From Fragilariopsis cylindrus CCMP1102 (taxonomy: Eukaryota > Bacillariophyta > Bacillariophyceae > Bacillariales > Bacillariaceae): 47,500 bases of DNA. The number at the start of each line of letters is the position of its first letter. Position 1 is the stretch's first letter. The notes under the pieces were generated by a model. That model had not been told where the DNA came from, did not search any database, and saw only the letters and a program-made list of their open reading frames with translations. This document shows, one piece after another, positions 20,795-30,805 of the stretch. The stretch covers positions 1-47,500 of the forward strand of contig FMBT01000545.1 in the NCBI GenBank assembly GCA_900095095.1, read 5' to 3'. Position numbers and translations under genes: made by a program.

Positions 20795-22732
20795 TTGCGT
20801 CCTTATTATTATGACAGTGAAGATAATTATAATAGTAAATTAGCCAATGGTGACTATTATTCTGATCAATACTTCACTCAGCATGTACAACAAACAATAA
20901 AAGAAACAGATAAGAGTGATGATTCCATCAATCTTGTCAAAGTTAAAGAAGAATATCAACATTATGTAGAAGCAATTAAATGGTTAGATGTAGATCAAGG
21001 AGACATCACAGGAATGATGTTTGCAACAAAGCAAATGAGTATTCAAGAGGGTATGAGAAAATATAAGGATGAAGGTAAAGATTCAGCAATGAAAGAGATA
21101 AAGAACTTGACTGGTAATGACTGTTTTGGCGAAGTGGATTATGATAAAATAAGTCAAGATGATAAAGATAAAGCATTACCAATATTAATGTTTATGGTGT
21201 TAAAGAGGAATGGTCTACTAAAGACAAGGGGCTGTGCAAATGGAAGTGTACAGCGATTATACACAGACAAGGCTGATGTATCATCACCAACACCAGACTT
21301 TTATTCTTTCAAGTTTATTGCAGCAGTTATAGCAAGGGAAGGCAGAGATGTTGCTACAGTAGATTTACCAGGTTTCTTTCTACAAACTGATCAAGATGAA
21401 AAGATACTGTTGAAAGTGACAGGAGCAGTAGCATTATTATTAGTAGAATCAGATTCTGCTAAGTGGAAGAAACATCTAAGAAAGGAAAATGGTAAATATG
21501 TTATATATGTACTATGTAAGAAGGCTATATATGGGACCATGAATGCTGCTTTATTAGCATACAAGAAGTTAGCCAAGTTATTTACACAGTGGGGGTTCAA
21601 AATGAACCCGTATGACCCATGTGTGTGGAACAGAATGACAAATGGTAAACAATTGACTATAATATTTCATATTGATGATCTCATGATGAGTCATAAGAAC
21701 CCAAATATCGTAACATTGTATATAAGGAAATTAGAAAAGGAATATGCCAAAAGGGATCCATTAACAGTCATGAGAGGGAAGATTCATGAATATTTAGGAA
21801 TGACAATTGATTTTAGAATTGCACTGCAAGTAGCATTTACACAATATGATAATATCAAGAAATTATTTAATGGTCTTCCAGAGGACATGAAAACAGGTGG
21901 CTTAAAGCATACAGCTGCACCGGAATATTTATTTAAGACCAAGGATGATACGTGTTTATTAAATGAATCAATGAAAGAACAATTTCATCACATAACAGCC
22001 AAATCGTTGTGGGTGAGTCAAAGAACAAGACCAGACATTCAACTAGCAGTGGGGTTTTGTTGTACGAGAGTAAAGGAACCAACGGATCATGACTGGAAGA
22101 AACTACGACATCTAATGAGATATCTATGGACTACTCGTTTCCTACCATTAATTATTATTAATGATGGAGGAGATACGATTATATACATCGATGGTGCACA
22201 TGCAGTACATACTGATTGCAAAGGACACTCAGGGATGTTTGTAACACAAGGAAAGGGTGCAATGATGAATGTATCAAAGAAGCTAGGATTAGCTACGAAT
22301 AGTTCGACGGAAACAGAAATCGTATCCACTGGAGAAAGACTTCCTAAGTGTACGTGGTTTAGATATTTTAGGATTGCACAAGGAGAACCAGTAAAAGAGG
22401 ACCTATTAGCACAAGACAATAAGAGTTGTATGCTATTGCAGAAGAATGGACACTTCTCTGTTGGCAAAGGAAGCAAGCACATTCATATTCGATACTTCTT
22501 TGCAACAGATAAGATAGAGAAGAAAGAAATAAGATTGATCTATTGTCCAACAGATAAGATGATCGCGGATTACAGTACGAAACCATTACAAGGTGCAAAG
22601 TTTGTGGAGTTCAGAGATTTGATGTTAGGCATTAGGGCGAGTGACTACAATGAGTACAAGAGGCAGTATATTGCTATTCTTAAGCAGTATGAGTTATACG
22701 ACGAAAGTGAACATGATCTTTTGCTTGAATAA
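20795..22732 (+). CDS. pol: Outer element reverse transcriptase and RNase H
   Basis: A 645-codon frame with RT motifs DVATVDLPGFFLQTD (first catalytic Asp), KKAIYGTMNAALLAYKKLAK, and LTIIFHIDDLMMSHKNPN (the catalytic DD in an HIDDL box). RNase H follows: IIYIDGAHAVHTDCKGHSGM, ATNSSTETEIVSTGERLPK, LLAQDNKSCMLLQKNG, SKHIHIRYFFATDKIEKK and YCPTDKMIADYSTKPLQGAK. These residues supply the D-E-D set and the C-terminal tether typical of copia. The frame ends with TAA at 22730-22732, 12 nt before the 3' LTR. No break is visible in this part. Confidence 0.94.
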   Translation: MRPYYYDSEDNYNSKLANGDYYSDQYFTQHVQQTIKETDKSDDSINLVKVKEEYQHYVEAIKWLDVDQGDITGMMFATKQMSIQEGMRKYKDEGKDSAMKEIKNLTGNDCFGEVDYDKISQDDKDKALPILMFMVLKRNGLLKTRGCANGSVQRLYTDKADVSSPTPDFYSFKFIAAVIAREGRDVATVDLPGFFLQTDQDEKILLKVTGAVALLLVESDSAKWKKHLRKENGKYVIYVLCKKAIYGTMNAALLAYKKLAKLFTQWGFKMNPYDPCVWNRMTNGKQLTIIFHIDDLMMSHKNPNIVTLYIRKLEKEYAKRDPLTVMRGKIHEYLGMTIDFRIALQVAFTQYDNIKKLFNGLPEDMKTGGLKHTAAPEYLFKTKDDTCLLNESMKEQFHHITAKSLWVSQRTRPDIQLAVGFCCTRVKEPTDHDWKKLRHLMRYLWTTRFLPLIIINDGGDTIIYIDGAHAVHTDCKGHSGMFVTQGKGAMMNVSKKLGLATNSSTETEIVSTGERLPKCTWFRYFRIAQGEPVKEDLLAQDNKSCMLLQKNGHFSVGKGSKHIHIRYFFATDKIEKKEIRLIYCPTDKMIADYSTKPLQGAKFVEFRDLMLGIRASDYNEYKRQYIAILKQYELYDESEHDLLLE

Positions 22733-22744
22733 CTCACAGGAGTG

Positions 22745-23074
22745 TGTTGGAAACACGTTTGAATGTGACTTGATATCGATATCAAGTCACATGTCAGAGA
22801 ATTAAAGTTCCAGCACATAATTCACAGAGAAAGGGAACATGCCAAAACAGCAGGTAAAGTAAACATGCCGACTCAGGAAAATTACAGAAACATAATGAGT
22901 CAGCAGATAAAAGTCAAGAGGTAACAATGTTTTTGATAGCAAGTGCTTACTACAGCAAGTGCTTACTTTTTTATAGAAATTAACAATCTAGTAACCGATT
23001 TATAACATCATGTACTTTCTACAGTAGTAAAGTCTTCACTCAGAGACGTAGCGAGATATATGAGATATTCAACA
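22745..23074 (+). repeat. 3' LTR of outer copia element
   Basis: This 330-bp LTR is nearly identical to 11104-11432 (one substitution, one single-base indel). It contains the palindrome at 22765-22790 and the TGAGTCAGCA site near 22896. It is followed by GTATCATTGAAACCC, the presumed continuation of the interrupted gene. Confidence 0.95.
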
Positions 23075-23196
23075 GTATCATTGAAACCCAAGCGAAAATG
23101 CGAATACAAAAACAACAACACAACAATCAATCTCGTCCATTGCCGATCTCACAAAATCTTATTAGCACAAACTCAATAGAAAAGAAACAAGAATGA
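23075..23196 (+). pseudogene. Displaced 3' end of the interrupted plastid gene
   Basis: Joining ...SSSTI (ending 11103) to ATCATTGAAACCCAAGCG beyond the element gives an open frame reading IETQAKMRIQKQQHNNQSRP and ending with TGA at 23194-23196. This would be about 38 extra codons, Gln/Asn-rich like the 5' part. The assignment is an inference from frame continuity and the shared ATCA at the junctions. Alternatively it is untranslated leader of the following gene, which begins only about 17 nt later. Confidence 0.5.
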
Positions 23197-23212
23197 AAAG
23201 AAAAAAAAAAAA

Positions 23213-24202
23213 ATGACGGAAGACAACAACAGCAACAGCAACAGCAACAGAATATAAATAATAATGATGGCGATGATGATGAATATCAATCGATATATTT
23301 CGTTCGGCATGCACATAAACAAGATATGAAGAGTGGGTATGATGAATATTCAAAATGGACAAGCCGAATGATACACCATTAAGTTACGAGGGAACAATCA
23401 TGGCCATGGAGACTGGTTCCTACTTTTCTGATCAACAACTCAATCTAAAGGGGAAGATTGATAAAATTATAGTATCACCAGCATTACGTTGATCCAAACT
23501 GCAAAGCCAATAGTGAAGCACTTGGATTGCAAATGAATATTGAAGAAGGACTGTATGATATACCAATTACTGGGTTATATACATGTGGTAGTACTGATGA
23601 TGATGAGTTCAACAACAAACGATGGGATTATCCATACATTCCCTGGCCGACACTTGTTGAACGTCAATGTTATTTTACAAATATTAATATGAACTACAAA
23701 TCAAATATTAAGGTAGTAGTACAAGAAAACAACCAGTTGTTGTGACTGAAGTTCAAAAGGATTTTACTGCATACGTAAACGTACTATGGATGTATCAATG
23801 TCTATGCTAGATCAATTCCCTGAAGATAATATATGTGTTGTTTCTCATGCATTAACTATTGCTCTTATGGCAGCAGTAATAATGAAGGTACCCATTGAGA
23901 CATTGGCGGGTGACTTTACTAGTCGAAATCCAGAAACAAAAGGATACCTCGGTGGACTTCCTCCTATGGGATCGGTGACACGACTATATCGCAAGAAAGG
24001 AGGGAGTAATAGTAATAATGATGAAAAATGGAAAATCGATACTTCACTTTTTAATTACGTCGATCATATCACCCGGACCGATTTAACATATGGTGGATTA
24101 CCTAGACTTCCAAAAGAGGTTATGAAAAATCTCGGTCATATTCCGAAATGGACTAAAGATGGTATTGCTGCAAATAATTGGGAACTAGTGGAACGATCTT
24201 AA
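23213..24202 (+). pseudogene. Histidine phosphatase (phosphoglycerate mutase-like), frame-disrupted
   Basis: The family landmarks are all present but in several frames. They are SIYFVRHAHKQDM (about 23290-23330; the RHG-type catalytic His and Arg), DKPNDTPLSYEGTIMAMETG (about 23360-23420), KIDKIIVSPALR then IQTAKPIVK (about 23455-23520; the SSP..R.xQTA element), LGLQMNIEEGLYDIP (23523 on), and ENICVVSHALTIALMAAVIM (about 23825-23885; the second catalytic His). The tail to 24202 (GYLGGLPPMGSVTRLY, LPRLPKEVMKNLGHIPKWTK) is intact. At least four frame changes are needed. An ATG at 23213 after an A13 run, followed by a CAACAG repeat, is the likely start. The family removes phosphate via a phosphohistidine; the substrate cannot be told. 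It is either a decayed gene or carries indel errors. Confidence 0.72.
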
Positions 24203-24440
24203 AACTACTACTACTACTACTACTACTACCTTTACTGGAGTAAAGTTAGCGCGGATGTTCTTCTAGTATAGTATACGTACTAATTTAATCCTGTAACTTA
24301 CTCTAGAAGAGTTTTTATTCTATTCTATTGTTATTTTATTCTATGATTATTTTCTATACTATTTTATCCCATTCTCATTCTCATTCTCATTATTTGCAAC
24401 TTCCATTGACATTGCCATTTCTATTGTGCCGTTCAGTGTA
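24203..24440. repeat. (CTA)n microsatellite in convergent 3' spacer
   Basis: A (CTA)n run occupies about 24205-24229, immediately after the phosphatase stop. The remaining spacer between two convergent genes is AT-rich, with ATTCTC and TTCTA short repeats. No other feature is seen. Confidence 0.7.
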
Positions 24441-25523
24441 TTACTTGTTATTGAGATTACGAACAAATTCTTCAATTGAATATGCTAAATCAACAGGATC
24501 ACGTATCGTTGGACGACGAATAAATTTTGGTGGTAGAGTATTTCTACGATGCTGAGCATGTTGATCATGATCATGTCGATTATAAGCATAGTAATGAGTA
24601 GCAGAGGTATCGTGTTCCTCATCGTCATTATTACCATCATCATACATTAAAGATGTCCTAGCAGTACTACTAGTAGTAGTAGTAGCAAATAAAGACGGTG
24701 GTGGTGGTGGAATCTCATCATCGTCGTCACTATTATCGCCATCATCATCATCATCATTATCGTGATTACGATTATCAATTGCCATATTGTGGGGTGAAAT
24801 ATTAAAACGAGACGTATTCTCTGCTGTTGTTGCGATTTCGATGGCCTCGTACTTATTATTGTTACTATTATTACTATTACTATTATTATTGTAGAACTTG
24901 GGAAGTATTGGCATCGCCATTGAATGACACCGTCTCTTATTGTTGTTGTTGTTGTTGTTGTTATCATTATTATTGATACTGAAACCGATAGTATCTCCTC
25001 TATCGCTATTTATACCATGATTGTTATCTGATGTTGACATCGTCGTTGTTGATGTTGATGTTGCTGTTGCTGTTGCTGTCGATAATAAGGACCATGCTGA
25101 TGATGATGAAAATAATGATACTGACGAAGAATTATTATTATTATAAAATGATTGTTTCTTTCGTTGTAGATAATTCAATGTGTGAACGTTGCTGCTGCTG
25201 TCAGTATTACTACATTTTCGTGTTTTGTTGGGACTATTATAATACTGACAGTAATTATTTGTCTTTCTTAAATGTTCTACCTCTTCTAGATTTGGTTCAT
25301 CATCATCTAATAATGATGATGATGATGATGATGATGACTTTCTTTGGTGGTGGCGATGATGATGATAAGTGGTGGATGATAAGAATCCCATTGCTGCTTT
25401 CATTGATGTTGCTGCTTTCATTGATGATGGTTTCGTCGATGATGTTGTTAGTAGCGGGGGTGGTGGTTTTGTATGAATAATAGCAGTTGTGGCCATTGTA
25501 TTATCTGTCGTGATAGACATCAT
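24441..25523 (-). CDS. Low-complexity Asn/Ser/Asp-rich protein of unknown function
   Basis: An uninterrupted minus-strand frame of about 360 residues from the ATG at 25523 (MMSITTDNTMATTAII). The frame is open to 25652, but only non-ATG codons lie upstream, in a (TG/TC)-rich leader. The protein is mostly runs of Ser, Asn, Thr and Asp encoded by trinucleotide repeats (Ser run about 25315-25335, Asn run about 24936-24963, Asp runs about 24720-24760) and a PPPPP segment. The only non-repetitive parts are a charged helix, DDDEPNLEEVEHLRKTNNYC, and the C-terminus LPPKFIRRPTIRDPVDLAYS-IEEFVRNL. The latter may be a short binding motif. No known domain was recognised. An open frame through so many repeats argues that it is expressed. 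Confidence 0.6.
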   Translation of the reverse strand: MMSITTDNTMATTAIIHTKPPPPLLTTSSTKPSSMKAATSMKAAMGFLSSTTYHHHRHHQRKSSSSSSSSLLDDDEPNLEEVEHLRKTNNYCQYYNSPNKTRKCSNTDSSSNVHTLNYLQRKKQSFYNNNNSSSVSLFSSSSAWSLLSTATATATSTSTTTMSTSDNNHGINSDRGDTIGFSINNNDNNNNNNNNKRRCHSMAMPILPKFYNNNSNSNNSNNNKYEAIEIATTAENTSRFNISPHNMAIDNRNHDNDDDDDGDNSDDDDEIPPPPPSLFATTTTSSTARTSLMYDDGNNDDEEHDTSATHYYAYNRHDHDQHAQHRRNTLPPKFIRRPTIRDPVDLAYSIEEFVRNLNNK

Positions 25524-27756
25524 TTCTGTATGTGTGTTTGTGTTTGTGTGAGAGTGAGACTGTGTTTGTGTGAGAGTGTGTTTGTTGTGGTCTAATCCTT
25601 CAAAGTTGCACTTCGATTCGAAGTAAGTGAGATGAATGTATAATACGGTCAATGGTAATGTAGAAATGACAAACTTTCAGGGTCGTTAGACAGGACAGGA
25701 AGGGAGTCGCTACGCTGCGTTCCGTTCTGTTCGTTGTTCGCTCGTATTATTATTGATAGTGCTTGTACTACGTGTAACCGGTCGAGTATTTTTTTTCTTT
25801 CTCTCGTGCCTTGCTCCTAAAGTATCGAAGTAAAAAAGTAGTACAGTACCGGTAAGCTTCTCCCTTTGTTGGGCTGGTGTTAAATGTAAGCAATGTTGTT
25901 AATTAAATGATTCGTGGTTACTGTAATAACAACTCATAATATCACGTAAGTTAGTACTGTACCTGTAAAACGTACACTTCTCCGGCCATGCATCAGTAAA
26001 ATTTAATATTGCTAATTGAAACTTTGACGGAAGGCTGTCGTAGATAAAAAATCAATTAACACTAGCGCAGTTTACTATCATCATCGCATATTTTTTTATT
26101 TCAAGTACTGATAGTATTAACAACATAAAAATAGTGCCGTAATAAACGGCCGTGAGTAAGTATTTTCAATCGTACATTGCTACCGGTATTCATTATTTGA
26201 ACCAAGACTCGGACTGGTCACGCAGAGTGTATTCTTAATAGTTTTATGTTTTATGTTCTAGCTCTCATGATGTATATACATACATCGATGTTGCGGTTGC
26301 AGTTGCGGTTGCTGTTAACAATGCAATTGAATTTGATGGACGGATGACTGATCAATTATTTGTTGTTTCCATGTTTGTTTGGTGTTCTACCTTCTTCTAA
26401 TAATACTAAAAACTTGGCAAAGAGGATGTTATGCCTGCTACATCATGGTGAAGAGTGTGGATGTGCTGGTAAAGGTGTGGGTTATTTGTTGATATTCTTC
26501 TCATTGTATAAGGATATGAGGGGGGGGGGGTTGTTGCTGTAAAATAATGATGATATTGGTGCCGATGTTGTTCTGTTCTGTTCTGGTCTCCATATAGTCA
26601 CAGGCTGCGGAACTATCAGTGAGCACATGGCTGCACCTGCTGCAGGGCCTGAGTCCTATACTAGACTCCTGGGTGTGACGCAATCATGCTGCACGGACCG
26701 GGTTATGAACCCCTGACCACATAGCATGAACGTCTCCACCCACATGGCTGATATGACGCAGGCCCCTTGTGCCAGAAGGGAGTACAGGGTAGATAATTAT
26801 TTTGGTGTTAAGGGAACCTTTCCAAGGACCCTAGAACCTGATGTTTCCTTGATATTGTAAGCCACCCCTTTTACAGGGCCCAAAGAAGAGCTTTCAAGTA
26901 ATAAACCAGAATCATGGGCTGAATTAGATTTAATTGAAATTAAATTAAAAATCAGATGAAATGATCATGGGCGCACATAGGCAGGGTTCGAACCTGCCAC
27001 CTCCATTCTACGGGTACTATACTACAACTGCCGATGTTAGTGTTGGTGTTGGTGTTGTTATTGTTTTATTAAAGGATATACAGGCCGTTGCATCATTATT
27101 TTGAAGCACAGTTGCTGTATTGTTGTTGATGATAACAATGATGGTTCTAGTATAACTCATGGTTTCCTATATTGTTTTGACTGATTACTACTTTTGAAGT
27201 ATCCTTATACCTATCAAATTTCAAACTTCAAACAGCAAGCAAAACAGAATTTTTTTTATGTCACGATCACAGGGTCAGCAGGCAAATGACACGACTGAGA
27301 CAGTCACGATTGACACAAAAAAGATATTTTCAATTCGATACGGTATTCGTTGTTTCATTCGTGGAGCACCTGTCATTGATGATGCTTCCCACACTCTTGC
27401 TAGCTATCATCTAAAAGTACTTTCTTCAACCAAACAACATTTTTAAAACAATTAGACAACTTTCGCCGTATTGAAGTTACGTATTGAACTTAGTAGGTAT
27501 GTTTCCTTTAGATCCGCGACGACGAACACGACTCCCACCCAACGGACGCTTATATTCCTTTCTGCAACCACAAACACAAACCACAACAACAAAGCACAAC
27601 ACAACACAACTTATTTCAATTATACAATTAAGTTTGCTCCAGCAGAAGTTTGAAGGCGAACGAAGTGGTGGAAGTAATTAAAATAGAAATAAAGCACAAG
27701 TGACATAATCTGAATTCATCCATCCGCACGGCACGTACTGTACTACAAAACTAACA
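25524..27756. other. Long intergenic region
   Basis: No convincing gene. Near 25560 lies a TG-rich leader of the minus-strand gene, at 26520-26530 a run of 11 G, and at 26590-27010 a GC-richer block with two tRNA-type B-box sequences (listed separately). Around 27510-27680 short ORFs translate repeats such as ACAACAAA and are not called. The last few hundred bases before 27757 should hold the promoter of the PH-domain gene. Confidence 0.55.
26585..27010 (-). repeat. tRNA-related dispersed repeat candidate (SINE-like)
   Basis: The block is richer in GC than its surroundings. On the minus strand it holds GCAGG-TTCGAAC-CCTGC near 26975-27000, a perfect 5-bp T-stem with a canonical T-loop (Pol III B box). 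A second B-box-like GGGGTTCATAACCC lies near 26700-26720. A D-arm-like AGTTGTAGTATAGTA lies upstream of the first, but the anticodon and acceptor stems do not pair, so it is not a working tRNA gene. A tRNA-derived SINE or a tRNA pseudogene is the best guess. Confidence 0.4.
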
Positions 27757-30509
27757 ATGGGTATCCTCAGCTTTTTTTCGAATAATACCTACGGAGTGGA
27801 TCCTAAGGAGGAAGAATCTAAAATTCGACTAGAGTATCCGTACCTGTTACTGGATGCAGAACATATCGAACTTGCCTTTAAATCAAAAGGAGAGGGTGGC
27901 AGAGACAAAAGCTATTTCACGTCCCATCGAGTATTAATCAAAGATGGGAAGGGTATTGGTAGTAAACGAAAAAATTATTTAAGTATACCCTATAAAGCAA
28001 TTCAAGCATTTTCTGTGGAAACTGCTGGTGCCACATTTTTGGATAGAGATACACAATTAAAATTATGGTACGAAGGTGGTAGTCAGTTGTATCCACAAAC
28101 AATTGATTTTGCAAAAGATCAAGTGAATTTATTCGACGTACAACAATTCTTTAATAAGAAAGTATTTCAACAAGATGCTGCTATGATGGCAGCAACGGCA
28201 GCCAGAAGTAATGGTACTAACAGTAATAATAATAATAACTATGATCAATTTGCTACCAATGAAGACGTTGTAAAGAAAGCCACGGTAGAAAGTATCTTTA
28301 ATTGGATCGGAAATGATGCTATTCAACTGGATCCAAAATCGGTACAAGAACGATTCACAAAGGAAAGTCCTGTTCTTTTTCGGAATGAAGAGGTTGAACT
28401 TTGTTATCAAGCACGACGTGATGTTATCATTATTACACCAATTCGATTCTTTCTGATTGATGTGAAGGGATTCACGGGAAAGAAAATGGAATTCTTGTCG
28501 TTGCGCTGGGACTGCGTGAAAGCTTTTTCGGTAGAAACTGCAGGATCACAATTATTTGACCGTGATTGTGATTTTATTATTCATACAAATATTCCATCAT
28601 TACACCGTCTTCGTCAAGATCTACGACGTGGTAAGACTGATATATTCCAAGTACAAACATCATTTTCAAACAAATTATTGGGAGGAAAAGTTGTAGGAGA
28701 CGACAGTAAAAATAGTAACAATACTCGAGTTGCCAATATTAATGATCGAAAGGGTCATGTTGATAATAGTGCCTCCTTATTTACTATCGGTGGATCGAAT
28801 AATCGGCCTTTAGATGCAACTGAAGTAGAACGGACATTTCGTTCTAACCCACCCTTATTACAAAGTGATGAGTTCGTGGAAATGGCTTTTAAAGGAAGAC
28901 GCGATCTCGTGATTTTTACTACTAAGCGTATAATTGATGTTGATGTTAAGGGTTTATCGGGAAAAAGGGTAAGTGATATATCTGATTTGGGGGACTTGAT
29001 GCAAAAATGTTCATTCGTTAACAACCAAATCACTGACACCTATTATGTTGTCCCTCGGATTGATTGATCATTTAATTTTACTACAATTGTATATAGATTG
29101 AATACGCATCGATTCCGTATTCTTCGATTTTAGCCTATGGAGTTAAGTCAGCAGGATCTGTAGGAGGATTATTTGCTGATAAGGACTCGGAGGTGATGAT
29201 TTACACTGATATTAGGTGGAACCATTTAGGAGATCAAGATAATCCACCAGACCCAGGTCAGGCCTATAAGGAATGGGATTTCAACAAAAACGTGGTTGAT
29301 ATATTAGATCTGAAACGATATTTGAACGCGAGATTATTGGCAACCGAACCAGGTATGAAGGTCCCATCCGGTCGTATGGTGGCGTCGCCACAAGAACATG
29401 GAATAGAAAAGATGCTTTCCAAATGGGGAAATGATCAGTCAGTTATTGATGCCAATGAATTGAATACAGTTCTACATACAACTGTCGATATTTTGCTGGA
29501 TGATGAGAACGTTGTTATGTCTTTCAAGGCGGGACGCGATATTACTGTATTTTCAAACAAACGAATCCTCATAATGGACGTCCAAGGATGGAGTGGTAAA
29601 AAAATTGAGTATACGACCATACCTTATTCGAGTATTAGGGCATTTGCAGCAGAATCAGCGGGGTCATGGGACCGTGATTCTGAAATTAATATCTACACCT
29701 CTAGTCACTGGACCTTGGCAAAGGTAAAATTAGATTTTAGAAAGGGCAAGGTTGATATCATTGCGGTCCAAAAATTCCTCTCCGCTATTGTACTCGGTAA
29801 TGAACAAGATGCCGCGAACTACTTACAAAATATCAATCCTAATACTGTCAAAATAAGTCACCCTGCAGGTATGAATGGCTTTACGGACTGGATGATTGAT
29901 AATAGCGTTGAGGAAGATCCGAATGTCGCCGATGCTCAGTTTCACAACGATCCTCCCATTCTCTTGTCGGATGAAAAGGTAGAAAAGGTCTATCGAGAGG
30001 GAAGAGGTGAGTTCACTTAATTTATACTATGTAATCTTGTTTAAAACCTTCTCTGTTTGTTTGTTGTGGTACGATATAGTATCTATTACTTTTAGGAATC
30101 TGACCATGATTTTGACTTTTTTTGTAATCTGTATTGCCATTATTAAGATTTATGGGTGTATACAAACTTGAGGATTTTAAGAGTAGATGTAAAAGGTATT
30201 ACCGGAAGAAAGATTGAATATCGTAGTATTCCATGGAAGAATTCGTGCACTGCCTTTGCAGTAGAGACTTGCGGACATTTGGATAGAGATGCTGAGTGTT
30301 ACATGGCAACTAACATACCTAGTATACCTCGCTTAATGCAGAAAATCCTTGTCAAGCGGGGTAATATCTTTGATATGCACGAGTACCTCGGAAAGAAATT
30401 ACTATCAAAGGAATCGCACAATAAAGAGGATCATGATCATAGCACCAATCGATCAAAAAATCCCGGCGTCTCAGCAGATGAATATGATCCTTATGCAAAA
30501 TATCACTGA
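27757..30509 (+). CDS. Protein with five tandem bacterial-type PH domains
   Basis: Three exons (27757-28968, 29097-30006, 30148-30509) join in frame to 827 residues. The introns of 128 and 141 nt have gtaagt...tatag and gtgagt...taag borders. Five copies of the bacterial PH fold (Pfam bPH family, PF08000-like) are visible through the repeated core R-D-x-x-x-(F/I)T-x-x-R-(L/I), then (S/T)(I/L)PY-x-x-I-x-AF-x-VETAG-x-x-DRD. The cores are SIPYKAIQAFSVETAG (about residue 80), SLRWDCVKAFSVETAG (about 250), SIPYSSILAYGVKSAG (about 410), TIPYSSIRAFAAESAG (about 560) and SIPWKNSCTAFAVETCG (about 735). Linkers hold a short VESIFNWIGND / IEKMLSKWGND motif. PH-like domains usually bind lipids or proteins; the role of this family is not known to me. 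No signal peptide or membrane segment is visible, so it is probably cytosolic. Confidence 0.88.
28969..29096 (+). other. Intron 1 of the five-PH-domain gene
   Basis: GT-AG intron (gtaagtgata...ttgtatatag) in phase 0. Splicing joins LSGKR to IEYASIPYSSI, which restores the repeated PH core. Without splicing, the frame runs to a stop at 29067. Confidence 0.88.
30007..30147 (+). other. Intron 2 of the five-PH-domain gene
   Basis: GT-AG intron (gtgagttcac...ccattattaag) in phase 1. Splicing joins YREGR to DLWVYTNLRILRVDV, matching the RD...TN.R pattern of the other four copies. Confidence 0.87.
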
Positions 30510-30805
30510 ATAAATAGATAACCCATATTGAATATATTACTACTAAAGTATCTCTCACCACTTTTGAGCTTTCGTTTCTCTATAGAATACTAGTAGGGAA
30601 AAATGTACGAACTATAAACACTGCATTGGATGTGGACGTAACTCATGCTTCTACAGTACCGGTATAGTATGCTACAGTAGTTAAGAGTATATTCGGGGGA
30701 TATTATTTTATCTATTTAAAGTAGTTTCGTAGTTAGTGTTCTCTAGTTAGCAGCCTACCAGTGATTGACTACTGTCTACTACACAGCATTACATTCAAGT
30801 TTGAT

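Larger units (their letters stand above)
11104..23074 (+). mobile_element. Outer Ty1/copia (CoDi-type) LTR retrotransposon
   Basis: This is a complete element with LTRs at 11104-11432 and 22745-23074, in the order gag, protease-like, integrase, reverse transcriptase, RNase H on the plus strand. Without the nested element it is about 6.1 kb. The LTRs begin TGTTGG and end CAACA. Flanks are CATCA on the left and GTATCA on the right, so a target duplication is only imperfectly visible (shared ATCA). The pol reading frame closes 12 nt before the 3' LTR, next to a purine-rich CACAGGAGTG that could be the polypurine tract. No standard initiator-Met primer-binding site is evident after 11432. Integrase before RT places it in the copia superfamily; the DNQST protease-like site and the IN/RT motifs match the diatom CoDi group. 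Four frame breaks suggest it is inactive or that the assembly has indels. Confidence 0.93.

Noticed and set aside
26940..27060. Functional tRNA gene on the minus strand
   Set aside because: Only the T arm folds; anticodon and acceptor stems do not pair, so I list it as tRNA-related only.
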